Source of the DNA: Croceibacterium_B sp035470785
GTDB lineage: Bacteria > Pseudomonadota > Alphaproteobacteria > Sphingomonadales > Sphingomonadaceae
Length of the DNA: 64,000 nucleotides
Assembly: GCA_035470785.1 (NCBI GenBank)
Contig: DATIQN010000007.1
Span: 1-64,000, forward strand
Direction: 5' to 3'
The position numbers and the translations under genes were made by a program. Of this stretch, positions 49,551 through 57,391 are shown in pieces (positions within the stretch are counted from its first letter, which is position 1; every line of letters starts with the position of its first letter). A model generated the notes under the pieces. The model worked only from the letters and a program-made list of their open reading frames with translations, had not been told where the DNA came from and did not search any database.

Positions 49551-50589
49551 CCATCAGCTTGCGGGCGGTGCGCAGCAGCGCGGAGGTTTCGACCTCGCCC
49601 GCGTCATTCATTTCGAGCACGCAGCTCATCTCGCCGCTCGGGTGCTCGACACTGAGCAACTTGCGGCGGCCCTCGGGTATTTGCGCGACCTCGGCGGCAG
49701 GGGAGCCGGGAACGAGGCACGCGGTCGCGACGCTGACAGCTCCGAGCACGCCGATGCTGGCGTGCGCCCGGTGCGGGATGAAGCTGCGCACGCTGACCGC
49801 GCCGCCGCTGCGGGGCGGAGCGACGAGCATCATCTTGGGGACCGACTTCTTGGCAACGTCGCCAAGGTTCATCATCGGCCCCGCCGCGAGACGGATCTTT
49901 TCGATTCGCGCTTTCAGCTCATCGGCGGCGTCGAGCTCGGCGCGAGTCTCGTAGCCGCTCGCGCCGACGTCCTCGGCCTTAAACACGATGCATGGCATGC
50001 CGTTGTCGATCAGCATGCAGCGCACACCCTCGATCACATCGACCGGATTGCCCGTCGGCAGCAGCGCGCCGCATGTCGAGCCGGCGGTGTCGCGGAATTC
50101 CAGCGGCACCGGCGCATGCGTGCCTGGCACGCCATCGATCCGCGCATCGCCCAGGTAGGTCGGCACGCCCCCAGGGGTCTGTACGGTTGCGACGGCGACC
50201 TGCCCGGTGTTCTCCATAAAGATCGCCACCCGCGTCTCGTCGCCCGTCGCGGCGACAAGCCCGCGTTCGATCGCAAACGGGCCGACGCCGGCGAGGATGT
50301 TGCCGCAGTTCTGCTGGTCGGTGACGATCGCCTGGTCGACGAACACCTGCAGGAACAGGTAATCGACGTCGATTCCCTCGCGCGCCGATTTGCGGATTAC
50401 CGCAACCTTGCTGGTGAGCGGGTCGGCCCCGCCCATTCCGTCGATCTGGCGCGGGTCGGGGCTGCCCATGACCCGCAGCAGGAACGCGTCGCGCTCAGAG
50501 GTGTCGGCCGGCAAGTCGGACGCGAGGAAGTAGCCTCCCTTGGAGGTCCCCCCGCGCATCCACATTACCGGAGCGGAAGCTAGACCCAC
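49531..50589 (-). CDS. ligU: 4-oxalomesaconate tautomerase/isomerase, PrpF fold
   Basis: 352 residues of the PrpF/diaminopimelate-epimerase-like fold. Start MGLASAPVMWMRGGTSKGGY is characteristic, with DGMGGADPLTSKVAVI, QQNCGNILAGVGPFAIERG and SVRSFIPHRAHASIGVLGAV. LigU moves the double bond of 4-oxalomesaconate to give the substrate for LigJ. It lies between ligK (10-base overlap) and ligI (20-base overlap) in one operon, which makes the assignment secure relative to other PrpF proteins. Confidence 0.92.
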   Translation of the reverse strand: MGLASAPVMWMRGGTSKGGYFLASDLPADTSERDAFLLRVMGSPDPRQIDGMGGADPLTSKVAVIRKSAREGIDVDYLFLQVFVDQAIVTDQQNCGNILAGVGPFAIERGLVAATGDETRVAIFMENTGQVAVATVQTPGGVPTYLGDARIDGVPGTHAPVPLEFRDTAGSTCGALLPTGNPVDVIEGVRCMLIDNGMPCIVFKAEDVGASGYETRAELDAADELKARIEKIRLAAGPMMNLGDVAKKSVPKMMLVAPPRSGGAVSVRSFIPHRAHASIGVLGAVSVATACLVPGSPAAEVAQIPEGRRKLLSVEHPSGEMSCVLEMNDAGEVETSALLRTARKLMDGIVFV

Positions 50590-51254
50590 TTGAGCCCCAT
50601 GTCGGTGAGCTTCTGGCGGAAGCCATACATGTCGAGGCCGAGGACACCGCTGGCGAGCTTCCCGCGCTTCTCGGCCTCGTTGGCTTCGCGCGCCTGGGCC
50701 TTCTCGAGCACCTTGGCCGCGTCCTCACGCTTCACGACGCAGACGCCGTCGTCGTCGGCGACGATCACGTCGCCCGCGCGGATGAACGCCCCGGCGCAGA
50801 TCACGTCGACGTTGACGCTGCCGAGGCTGGCCTTGATCGTGCCTTGTGCAAACACGCGCTTCGACCACACCGGGAAGTTCATTTCGTGGAGGTCGCGAAC
50901 GTCGCGCACGCCGGCGTCGATGATCAGCCCCTTGCACCCGCGCGCCTGCGCACTGGTGGCGAGGAGGTCGCCGAAGTAGCCGTCTTCGCACGGGGAAGTC
51001 GGCGCGATCACCAGCACGTCGCCGTCCTGCAGCTGCTCGATCGCCGCATGGACCATGTAGTTGTCGCCTGGCGGCACGCTGATCGTGACGGCCGAGGCGC
51101 CGATCCGGGCGCCGGGGTAGATCGGCCGCATGTAGCTGGCGAGCAGGCCGGTGCGCCCTTGCGCCTCGTGCACGGTGGCCACGCCGCACTTGCCGAGGCC
51201 TTCGACCACGGCCTTGTCCGCACGCTGGATATTCTGGACGACGACGCCTGCCAT
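50580..51254 (-). CDS. ligK: 4-carboxy-4-hydroxy-2-oxoadipate aldolase
   Basis: Cleaves carboxy-hydroxy-oxoadipate to pyruvate and oxaloacetate, the last step of the pathway. 224 residues of the class II HMG/CHA aldolase (RraA-like) family: GVATVHEAQGRTGLLASYMR, SVPPGDNYMVHAAIEQLQDG, and the metal/substrate motif IIDAGVRDVRDL with its Arg-Asp pair. ATG 51254 follows AAGGAGAG at 7-8 bases. First gene of the leftward lig operon, divergent from the DUF1932-ligJ operon. Confidence 0.95.
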   Translation of the reverse strand: MAGVVVQNIQRADKAVVEGLGKCGVATVHEAQGRTGLLASYMRPIYPGARIGASAVTISVPPGDNYMVHAAIEQLQDGDVLVIAPTSPCEDGYFGDLLATSAQARGCKGLIIDAGVRDVRDLHEMNFPVWSKRVFAQGTIKASLGSVNVDVICAGAFIRAGDVIVADDDGVCVVKREDAAKVLEKAQAREANEAEKRGKLASGVLGLDMYGFRQKLTDMGLKWV

Positions 51255-51341
51255 GCCTCGACTCTCCTTCGAATTTGCGCGAGCCCGGTGGACTGCCAGC
51301 GGCCCTCGCGTCAAGGGCGTCGCGATGGGCTCGCGCAAACT

Positions 51342-51367
51342 TGTAAGCAACACTTACATTCTGTAAG
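51342..51367. promoter_or_regulatory. Operator-like dyad in the divergent lig promoter region
   Basis: TGTAAG (51342-51347) and CTTACA (51353-51358) form a perfect 6-bp dyad with a 5-base spacer; a third half-site TGTAAG lies at 51362-51367. This is the only AT-richer patch between the two divergent lig operons (51255-51384), 18 bases before the rightward ATG. The symmetry suits a TetR- or MarR-type dimer; no regulator gene adjoins the cluster. Confidence 0.6.
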
Positions 51368-51384
51368 CGGCTCGCGACAAGAGG

Positions 51385-52215
51385 ATGCCAGACTCGACCC
51401 CCTCTCTTCCCGCCCCTCGCGTGGCGCTGGTGGGCTTCGGCGAAGCCGGCGAAGCCTTTGCCCGCGCACCCGGCTGGCGCGGCGAGACGCGCGGCTGGGA
51501 CGTGCTGCCCGAGCGCCGCACAGCGATGGCGCGGGCAGGCGTCGAGACGGGTGAGGATGCGGCCACCGCGCTCGGCGATCGCGCCTTCATTCTCTCCCTC
51601 GTTACCGCGGATTCGGCGCTCGATGCGGCACGCGATTACGCCTCCTTGCTGCCAGAAGGCGCGCTGTGGTGTGACATGAACTCGGTCGCGCCCGATACCA
51701 AGCGCGAAGCCGCCAGCGTCATCGAGAGCGCCGGTGGCCGCTACGTCGATGTGGCAGTGATGGCGCCGGTCGACAAAGGCATGGCGGTGCCGCTGCTCGT
51801 CTCCGGGCCGCACGCGATCGCCGCGCAGCCGCTACTCGAAGCGCTCGGCTTCTCGAACGTCCGCGTCGTCGGCGACGAGGTCGGCCGCGCCTCGGCGATC
51901 AAGATGATCCGCTCGGTGATGGTGAAGGGCCTCGAGGCGCTCTCCAGCGAGTGCGCCGCGGCGGCGGAAGCCGCGGGCGTATTCGGCGAGGTGATGGCCT
52001 CGCTCGACGCCAGCGAGAAGGCCGCGCCGTGGGCCGAGAAAGTCGCCTACAACCGCGAACGCATGGCCACCCACGGCCTGCGCCGCGCCGCAGAGATGGA
52101 AGAATCGGCCAAGACGCTGCAAGGGCTCGGCGTCGAGCCGGTGATGACGCGCGGCACGGTCAAGCTGCAGCGCGAAGCCGCGCAGAAGAACAAGAAGAGG
52201 GACGAGGCCGCATGA
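51385..52215 (+). CDS. NAD(P)-dependent beta-hydroxyacid dehydrogenase-like protein (DUF1932 type)
   Basis: 276 residues. Rossmann start RVALVGFGEAGEAFARAPGW, substrate region YVDVAVMAPVDKGMAVPLLV, and a DUF1932-like C-terminal domain with SAIKMIRSVMVKGLEALSSE, where Lys in KMIRS aligns with the catalytic Lys of hydroxyisobutyrate dehydrogenases. The tail ends in a lysine-rich run. Its stop overlaps the ligJ start (ATGA), so it is the first gene of the ligJABC operon. Its step in the pathway is not established; it may act on a hydroxy- or keto-tricarboxylate. Confidence 0.82.
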   Translation: MPDSTPSLPAPRVALVGFGEAGEAFARAPGWRGETRGWDVLPERRTAMARAGVETGEDAATALGDRAFILSLVTADSALDAARDYASLLPEGALWCDMNSVAPDTKREAASVIESAGGRYVDVAVMAPVDKGMAVPLLVSGPHAIAAQPLLEALGFSNVRVVGDEVGRASAIKMIRSVMVKGLEALSSECAAAAEAAGVFGEVMASLDASEKAAPWAEKVAYNRERMATHGLRRAAEMEESAKTLQGLGVEPVMTRGTVKLQREAAQKNKKRDEAA

Positions 52216-53234
52216 GCCTGATCATCGATTGCCACGGTCACTACACGGTGCTGCCCAAGGGGCACGACGCGTGGCGCGAGGCGCAGAAGGCCGCCTACAA
52301 GGAAGGCAAGGCGCCGCCGGAGTATCCGGCGATCTCCGACGACGAGATCCGCGAATCGATCGTGACCAACCAGCTCAAGCTAATCAAGGAACGCGGCGCC
52401 GACATCACCATCTTCTCACCCCGGGCGAGCGCGATGGCGCCCCACGTCGGCGACCAGCAGGTCGCGTCCGACTGGGCCTTCCACTGCAACAACCTGATCT
52501 ACCGGGTGACCCAGCTGTTTCCCGAAACATTCATCGGCGTGTGCATGCTGCCTCAGAGCCCGAAGTCGGACCTCAAGGCGAGCATCGGCGAGATGCGCCG
52601 CTGCGTCGAGCTGGGCTTCGTCGGCTGCAACCTCAACCCCGATCCGGGCGGCGGGCATTTCACTCATCCGCCGCTGACCGACGAGTACTGGTTCCCGTTT
52701 TACGAGGAGATGTGCGAGCTCGACGTGCCGGCGATGATCCACGTCTCGGGCAGCTGCAATCCGGCGATGCACGCGACCGGCGGCTACTACCTCGCCGCCG
52801 ATACCATTGCCTTCATGCAGCTGCTCCAAGGCGATCTGTTCGGCCGCTTTCCGAACTTGCGCTTCATCATTCCGCACGGCGGCGGCGCGGTGCCCTATCA
52901 CTGGGGCCGCTACCGGGGCCTGGCCGACATGCTCAAGCAGCCGGACATCGAGACGCACCTGATGAACAACGTGTTCTTCGACACCTGCGTCTACCACCAG
53001 CCGGGCATCGACCTGCTGGCCGACGTGATCGCGAACAAGAACATCCTGTTCGGCAGCGAGATGGTCGGCGCGGTGCGCGGGATCGACCCGCAGACCGGTC
53101 ATTATTTCGACGACACCAAGCGCTACGTCGACGCGCTTGATATCTCCGAGCACGAGAAGCACATGATCTTCGAAGGCAACGCGCGCCGGGTCTATCCGCG
53201 GCTCGACGCGATCCTCAAGGAGCGTGGGCTATGA
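52212..53234 (+). CDS. ligJ: 4-oxalomesaconate hydratase
   Basis: Adds water to oxalomesaconate to form carboxy-hydroxy-oxoadipate for LigK. 340 residues, near the 341 of SYK-6 LigJ. Amidohydrolase-type metal motif IIDCHGHYTV at the start, then IFSPRASAMAPHVGDQ, FVGCNLNPDPGGGHFTHPPL, FIIPHGGGAVPYHWGRYRG and LFGSEMVGAVRG. ATG 52212 overlaps the previous stop; the stop overlaps the DUF2218 gene start, so translation is chained. Confidence 0.95.
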   Translation: MSLIIDCHGHYTVLPKGHDAWREAQKAAYKEGKAPPEYPAISDDEIRESIVTNQLKLIKERGADITIFSPRASAMAPHVGDQQVASDWAFHCNNLIYRVTQLFPETFIGVCMLPQSPKSDLKASIGEMRRCVELGFVGCNLNPDPGGGHFTHPPLTDEYWFPFYEEMCELDVPAMIHVSGSCNPAMHATGGYYLAADTIAFMQLLQGDLFGRFPNLRFIIPHGGGAVPYHWGRYRGLADMLKQPDIETHLMNNVFFDTCVYHQPGIDLLADVIANKNILFGSEMVGAVRGIDPQTGHYFDDTKRYVDALDISEHEKHMIFEGNARRVYPRLDAILKERGL

Positions 53235-53530
53235 GCGCAACATCGACGGGCCTCGCCCATTGCGAGAAGCCCGAACGCTACATCCAGCAACTCGTCAGCC
53301 ACTGGGGCCACAAGATGGCCACGACCTATGACGAGGGCGACGGCATGGGCGCATTTCCGTTTTCGGAGCATACCAACGCGGTGATGACCGCGCGGCCCGG
53401 GGGCATTGCCATCACCCTGACCACGGCGGATCAGGAAGAGAACGAGCGCATGCGCGGCGTGATCGAGCGCCACATCGACCGCTTCGCTTTCCGCGAGGCG
53501 CCGCTGACTTACGAATGGAAAGACCAATGA
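53231..53530 (+). CDS. DUF2218 domain protein inside the lig operon
   Basis: 99 residues: KPERYIQQLVSHWGHKMATT, AFPFSEHTNAVMTARPGGIA and MRGVIERHIDRFAFRE match DUF2218, a small alpha/beta family often near iron or siderophore genes. Both ends overlap lig genes (ligJ stop, ligA start) by 4 bases, so it is certainly co-expressed with the ring-cleavage dioxygenase. One speculative role is helping LigAB, an Fe(II) enzyme, with iron supply or redox protection; nothing in the sequence proves this. Confidence 0.85.
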   Translation: MSATSTGLAHCEKPERYIQQLVSHWGHKMATTYDEGDGMGAFPFSEHTNAVMTARPGGIAITLTTADQEENERMRGVIERHIDRFAFREAPLTYEWKDQ

Positions 53531-53946
53531 CCGACAAGAAGCAGCGGATCGACATCCACAAGTACCTCGCCGAGTTCGAGGACATCCCCGGCACCCGCGT
53601 ATTCACCGCGCAGCGGGCGCGCAAAGGCTACTGGCTCAACCAGTTCGCGATGAGCCTGATGAAGGCCGAGAACCGCGAGCGGTTCAAGGCCAATGAAAGC
53701 GCCTATCTCGACGAGTGGGACCTCACGCCGAAGGCCAAGCAGGCCGTGCTCGACCGCGACTATAACGCGATGATCGACGAAGGCGGGAACGTCTATTTCC
53801 TCTCGAAGCTCTTCTCGACCGACGGCAAGAGCTTCCAGTTCGCGGCCGGATCGATGACCGGCATGACCCAGGAAGAATATGCCGAGATGATGCTCAAGGG
53901 CGGTCGTTCGCCCGAAGGCGTCCGCTCGATCAAGGGAAAGTACTGA
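53527..53946 (+). CDS. ligA: Protocatechuate 4,5-dioxygenase alpha subunit
   Basis: 139 residues, the length of SYK-6 LigA. DIHKYLAEFEDIPGTRVFTA, RARKGYWLNQFAMSLMKAEN, ERFKANESAYLDEWDLTPKA and MTGMTQEEYAEMMLKGGRSP are the family segments. This small helical subunit caps the LigB active site. ATG 53527 was chosen over an ATG four codons upstream because it overlaps the previous stop (ATGA). One base separates its stop from the ligB ATG. Confidence 0.97.
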   Translation: MTDKKQRIDIHKYLAEFEDIPGTRVFTAQRARKGYWLNQFAMSLMKAENRERFKANESAYLDEWDLTPKAKQAVLDRDYNAMIDEGGNVYFLSKLFSTDGKSFQFAAGSMTGMTQEEYAEMMLKGGRSPEGVRSIKGKY

Positions 53947-53947
53947 C

Positions 53948-54853
53948 ATGGCACGTGTAACCACCGGCATCACCTCGAGCCACATTCCGGCGCTCGGCGC
54001 GGCGATGCAGACCGGCAAGAGCCGAGACGATTACTGGGGTCCGGTGTTCGCCGGCTACGATCCGATCCGTGAATGGATCGCCCGGCCCGAGAACATGCCG
54101 GACGTCGTGGTGCTGGTTTACAACGACCACGCCAGCGCGTTCGACATGAACGTGATCCCGACCTTCGCGATCGGCTGTGCCGAGCGCTTCAAGCCGGCCG
54201 ACGAAGGCTGGGGCCCGCGCCCGGTGCCCGACGTGATCGGCCACCCCGACCTCGCCTGGCACATCGCACAGAGCCTGATCCTCGACGATTTCGACATGAC
54301 CATCTTCAACCAGATGGACGTCGACCACGGCTGCACGGTGCCGCTGTCGATGATCTTCGGCGAGCCGGCCGAATGGCCGTGCAAGGTCATTCCGTTCCCG
54401 GTCAACGTGGTGACCTATCCGCCGCCTTCGGGCCGCCGTTGCTTCAACCTCGGCGATTCCATCCGCGCCGCGGTCGAAAGCTTCCCCGACGACCTCAACG
54501 TCCACGTGTGGGGCACCGGCGGGATGAGCCACCAGTTGCAAGGCCCGCGCGCGGGCCTGATCAACAAGGAGTTCGACCTGAACTTCATCGACCAGCTGAT
54601 CAGGGACCCCGAAACGCTCAGCAAGATGCCGCACATCCAGTACCTGCGCGAATCCGGGTCGGAAGGCATCGAGCTGGTCATGTGGCTGATCATGCGCGGC
54701 GCGCTGGGCGACAAGGTCAAGGACCTCTATCGCTTCTATCACATCCCGGCTTCGAACACCGCGCTCGGCGCGCTGGTGCTGCAGCCGGAAGCGACCGCGG
54801 GCGAGGCTTTCGAGCCCCGCTCGGTGATGAGCGGCCACAGCCTGGCAGCGTGA
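53948..54853 (+). CDS. ligB: Protocatechuate 4,5-dioxygenase beta (catalytic) subunit
   Basis: Class III extradiol dioxygenase that opens protocatechuate between C4 and C5. 301 residues. Fe(II) ligands fall at exactly the SYK-6 positions: H12 (TSSHIPALG), H61 (VYNDHASAF) and E242 (SEGIELV). The catalytic base H195 (GGMSHQLQG) and H127 (VDHGCTVP) are also conserved in number. Fully intact and expected to be active with LigA. A palindromic element follows the stop. Confidence 0.98.
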   Translation: MARVTTGITSSHIPALGAAMQTGKSRDDYWGPVFAGYDPIREWIARPENMPDVVVLVYNDHASAFDMNVIPTFAIGCAERFKPADEGWGPRPVPDVIGHPDLAWHIAQSLILDDFDMTIFNQMDVDHGCTVPLSMIFGEPAEWPCKVIPFPVNVVTYPPPSGRRCFNLGDSIRAAVESFPDDLNVHVWGTGGMSHQLQGPRAGLINKEFDLNFIDQLIRDPETLSKMPHIQYLRESGSEGIELVMWLIMRGALGDKVKDLYRFYHIPASNTALGALVLQPEATAGEAFEPRSVMSGHSLAA

Positions 54854-54860
54854 TCCATTC

Positions 54861-54950
54861 TCCCCTCCCGCTTGCGGGAGGGGTCGGGGGTGGGCCTGAC
54901 CTGCCTCCACACTGACCCACCCCTAGCCCCTCCCGCAAGCGGGAGGGGAA
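54861..54950. repeat. Paired GC-rich palindromes between ligB and ligC
   Basis: Two 22-base palindromes (54862-54883 and 54927-54948), each reading CCCCTCCCGC, two bases, GCGGGAGGGG, differ only in their central dinucleotides. Between them are GGTCGGGGGTGGG and a near-complement CCCACCCCTAGCC, so the whole unit folds into one long stem or two hairpins. Such mobile REP/MITE-like units are common between genes in this group; here it sits inside the lig operon and may reduce ligC expression relative to ligAB. Confidence 0.8.
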
Positions 54951-54965
54951 TTTGAGGAGACCTTC

Positions 54966-55922
54966 ATGCGCATTGCCCTCGCCGGCGCCGGAGCTTTCGG
55001 CGAAAAGCATCTCGGCGGCCTCAAGAACATCGACGGGGTATCGATCACCTCGGTCATCTCGCGCCGCGCCGAGCAGGCGGCCGAAGTCGCCGCGAAGTAC
55101 GGCGCGCCGCATTCGGGCACCGAGCTGTCCGAAGCCCTCGCGCGCGACGACGTCGACGCGGTGATCCTGTGCACCCCGACCCAGATGCACGCCGAACAGG
55201 CGATCGCCTGCATGGAAGCCGGCAAACACGTGCAGGTCGAAATCCCGCTGTCGGACACCTGGGCCGACGCCCAAAGGGTGCTCGACAAGTCCAGGAAAAC
55301 CGGCCTCGTGTGCATGGTCGGGCATACCCGGCGGTTCAATCCGAGCCACCAGTTCGTGCATAACAGGATCGTCGCCGGCGACTTCAACGTGCTGCAGATG
55401 GACGTGCAGACCTACTTCTTCCGCCGCAAGAACATGAACGCCAAGGGCGAGCCGCGTTCGTGGACCGATCACCTGCTGTGGCACCACGCGGCGCACACGA
55501 TCGACCTGTTCGCCTACCAGGCCGGCAAGATCGTCACCGCCAACGCGATTCAGGGTCCAAAGAACCCCGAGCTCGGAATCGCGATGGACATGTCGATCCA
55601 GCTCAAGAGCGAGCGCGGCGCGATCTGCACGCTTTCGCTATCGTTCAATAACGACGGGCCGCTCGGCACGTTCTTCCGCTACATCGGCGACAGCGCGACC
55701 TACATCGCCCGCTACGACGACCTCGTCACCGGCAAGGAAGAGCCGGTCGATCTTTCCGGAGTTGCCGTTTCGAACAACGGCATAGAGCTGCAGGACCGCG
55801 AGTTCATCGCCGCGATCCGCGAGGGCCGCGAGCCGAACAGTTCGGTGCAGTCGGTGATCGATTGCTACCGCGTGATCGGCGAGCTCGCCGCGAGCCTCGA
55901 GGCGCAGGACGGCTGGTCGTGA
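54966..55922 (+). CDS. ligC: 4-carboxy-2-hydroxymuconate-6-semialdehyde dehydrogenase
   Basis: Oxidises the hemiacetal form of the LigAB product to 2-pyrone-4,6-dicarboxylate with NADP. 318 residues of the GFO/IDH/MocA fold: GAGAFGEKHLGGLKNIDG at the N-terminus, LCTPTQMHAEQAIACMEAGK, VEIPLSDTWADAQ and LLWHHAAHTIDLFAYQAG in the substrate domain. ATG 54966 with TTTGAGGAGA upstream. It links ring cleavage to LigI. Last clear pathway gene on this strand. Confidence 0.96.
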   Translation: MRIALAGAGAFGEKHLGGLKNIDGVSITSVISRRAEQAAEVAAKYGAPHSGTELSEALARDDVDAVILCTPTQMHAEQAIACMEAGKHVQVEIPLSDTWADAQRVLDKSRKTGLVCMVGHTRRFNPSHQFVHNRIVAGDFNVLQMDVQTYFFRRKNMNAKGEPRSWTDHLLWHHAAHTIDLFAYQAGKIVTANAIQGPKNPELGIAMDMSIQLKSERGAICTLSLSFNNDGPLGTFFRYIGDSATYIARYDDLVTGKEEPVDLSGVAVSNNGIELQDREFIAAIREGREPNSSVQSVIDCYRVIGELAASLEAQDGWS

Positions 55923-55988
55923 CGAACGGGCTTGCTTAAGGCGTGAATTAACCGGAAATGCCCTACGGGGTCGCTGGGAGAGGAAACC

Positions 55989-56357
55989 ATGGCGAAGCTC
56001 GATTCCAGTCTGGCGGAAGCCGAACAGGTCTTCCGCGAAATGCGCAAGCTGGCCGACAGCGGCGATCCGGAAGGCAAGAAGAAGCTCGTGCAGCTGCGTA
56101 GCCGCTACGCGATGCTGATGCTCGACATCCTCCAGGCGCGGAAAATCGACGAGCGGATGCTGAGCGACACCGATCTGGCGAAGGACTTCGACAGCCGGTT
56201 CTTCGACATGCGCCAGGCGCTGGCCAACCACCAGGCCAAGTGGCGGCTGCAGTCGATCGAGGACGACACCGCGGGCTACATGGCCTCGGCGGCCGGGCTC
56301 AACCGGGCGCAGGACGATTTCTATCACTGGGCGCGGGGCAAGTTCGCGCAGCGCTGA
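55989..56357 (+). CDS. Small helical protein of unknown function
   Basis: 122 residues, almost entirely charged helix: SSLAEAEQVFREMRKLADSG, KKKLVQLRSRYAMLMLDILQ, then ANHQAKWRLQSIEDDTAGYM and FYHWARGKF. ATG 55989 follows AGAGGAAACC. No signal peptide or metal motif. Spaced 66 bases from ligC, it may be a separate transcription unit. It could be a scaffold or stress protein; no family was recognised. Confidence 0.65.
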   Translation: MAKLDSSLAEAEQVFREMRKLADSGDPEGKKKLVQLRSRYAMLMLDILQARKIDERMLSDTDLAKDFDSRFFDMRQALANHQAKWRLQSIEDDTAGYMASAAGLNRAQDDFYHWARGKFAQR

Positions 56358-56404
56358 CTTGCGAAGCCTCGCGCCGACCAATCGATTGAAGGAACGACGC
56401 GAGA

Positions 56405-57391
56405 ATGCCCCGTACGATTGCCGGTAAGCAACTCCACCCTGTGGGCCTGGGCTGCATGAATGTCTCGTGGGCCTATGGCACCCCTCCCAGTCACGATGAG
56501 TGCGTCAGGCTGCTGCAGCAGGCGGTCGACCTGGGGTACGATCACTTCGATACCGCGCGAATCTACGGCGCGGGCCAGAACGAGGCGCTGCTCGCCGAGG
56601 CCCTGAAAGGCCGCCGCGACGCGGTGTTTGTCGCCAGCAAGACCGGCATCGTTGTTGATGGGCCCCGCCGCGGGGTCGATTGCAGCCCCGAATACATCGC
56701 CGCCGACATCGACAAGAGCCTGGCGCTGCTCGGAACCGACTTCATCGACCTCTACTACATGCACCGGTTCGACCCGAAGGTGCCGATCGCGGATTCGGTC
56801 GGGGCGATGGCGCGGGCGATCGAGGCGGGCAAGATCGGCGCCTACGGCGTGTCCGAATGGTCGAGCGCGCACGTCCGCGAGGCGCACGCCGTGCATCCCA
56901 TGGCGGCTGTGCAGACCGAGTACTCGCTGTGGACCCGCAACGTCGAGCTGGGCGTGCTGGCGACATGCGAGGAGCTTGGAATCGCCCTCGTCGCCTTCAG
57001 CCCGCTCGGCCGCGGCGCGCTGTGCGGGGTCCTGACCGACCCCGCCACGCTCGAGGACAAGGATCTGCGCACCAAGATGCCGCGCTTCCAGCCGGGCAAC
57101 TGGCCGCAGAACCTGATGCTGATCGAGCAGTTCGTCGCGCTTGCCGAGCAAGCCGGTGTGACCCCGGCGCAACTCGCGTTGAAGTGGGTGCTGTCACAAG
57201 GCGAGAACGTCCACGTCATTCCCGGCACGACCAGTCCGCAGCACCTCGCCGACAACGTCCGCGCCGCCGACCTCCAAGTCAGCCAGGCAGTGCTCGACGA
57301 GGCAGACCGCCTGATCAATCACGACACCGTCGCCGGGCATCGCTATCATGACGCGATAAGGCCGACGATCGACACGGAGGAATTCGCCTGA
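56405..57391 (+). CDS. Aldo/keto reductase
   Basis: 328 residues, TIM-barrel NADPH oxidoreductase. The catalytic tetrad is visible: Asp and Tyr in HFDTARIYGAGQNE, Lys in VFVASKTGIV, His in DLYYMHRFDPK. GAYGVSEWSSAHVREAHAV and LKWVLSQGENVHVIPGTTS are the family cofactor segments. It probably reduces or oxidises an aromatic-derived aldehyde given its context, but specificity is not predictable. Stop overlaps the next ATG (TGATG). Confidence 0.94.
   Translation: MPRTIAGKQLHPVGLGCMNVSWAYGTPPSHDECVRLLQQAVDLGYDHFDTARIYGAGQNEALLAEALKGRRDAVFVASKTGIVVDGPRRGVDCSPEYIAADIDKSLALLGTDFIDLYYMHRFDPKVPIADSVGAMARAIEAGKIGAYGVSEWSSAHVREAHAVHPMAAVQTEYSLWTRNVELGVLATCEELGIALVAFSPLGRGALCGVLTDPATLEDKDLRTKMPRFQPGNWPQNLMLIEQFVALAEQAGVTPAQLALKWVLSQGENVHVIPGTTSPQHLADNVRAADLQVSQAVLDEADRLINHDTVAGHRYHDAIRPTIDTEEFA

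Noticed and set aside
55936..55951. Two TTAA boxes resembling a CtrA site upstream of the 122-residue helical gene
   Set aside because: The spacer is 8 bases, not the 7 of the CtrA consensus, and the second box is not followed by a matching extension.
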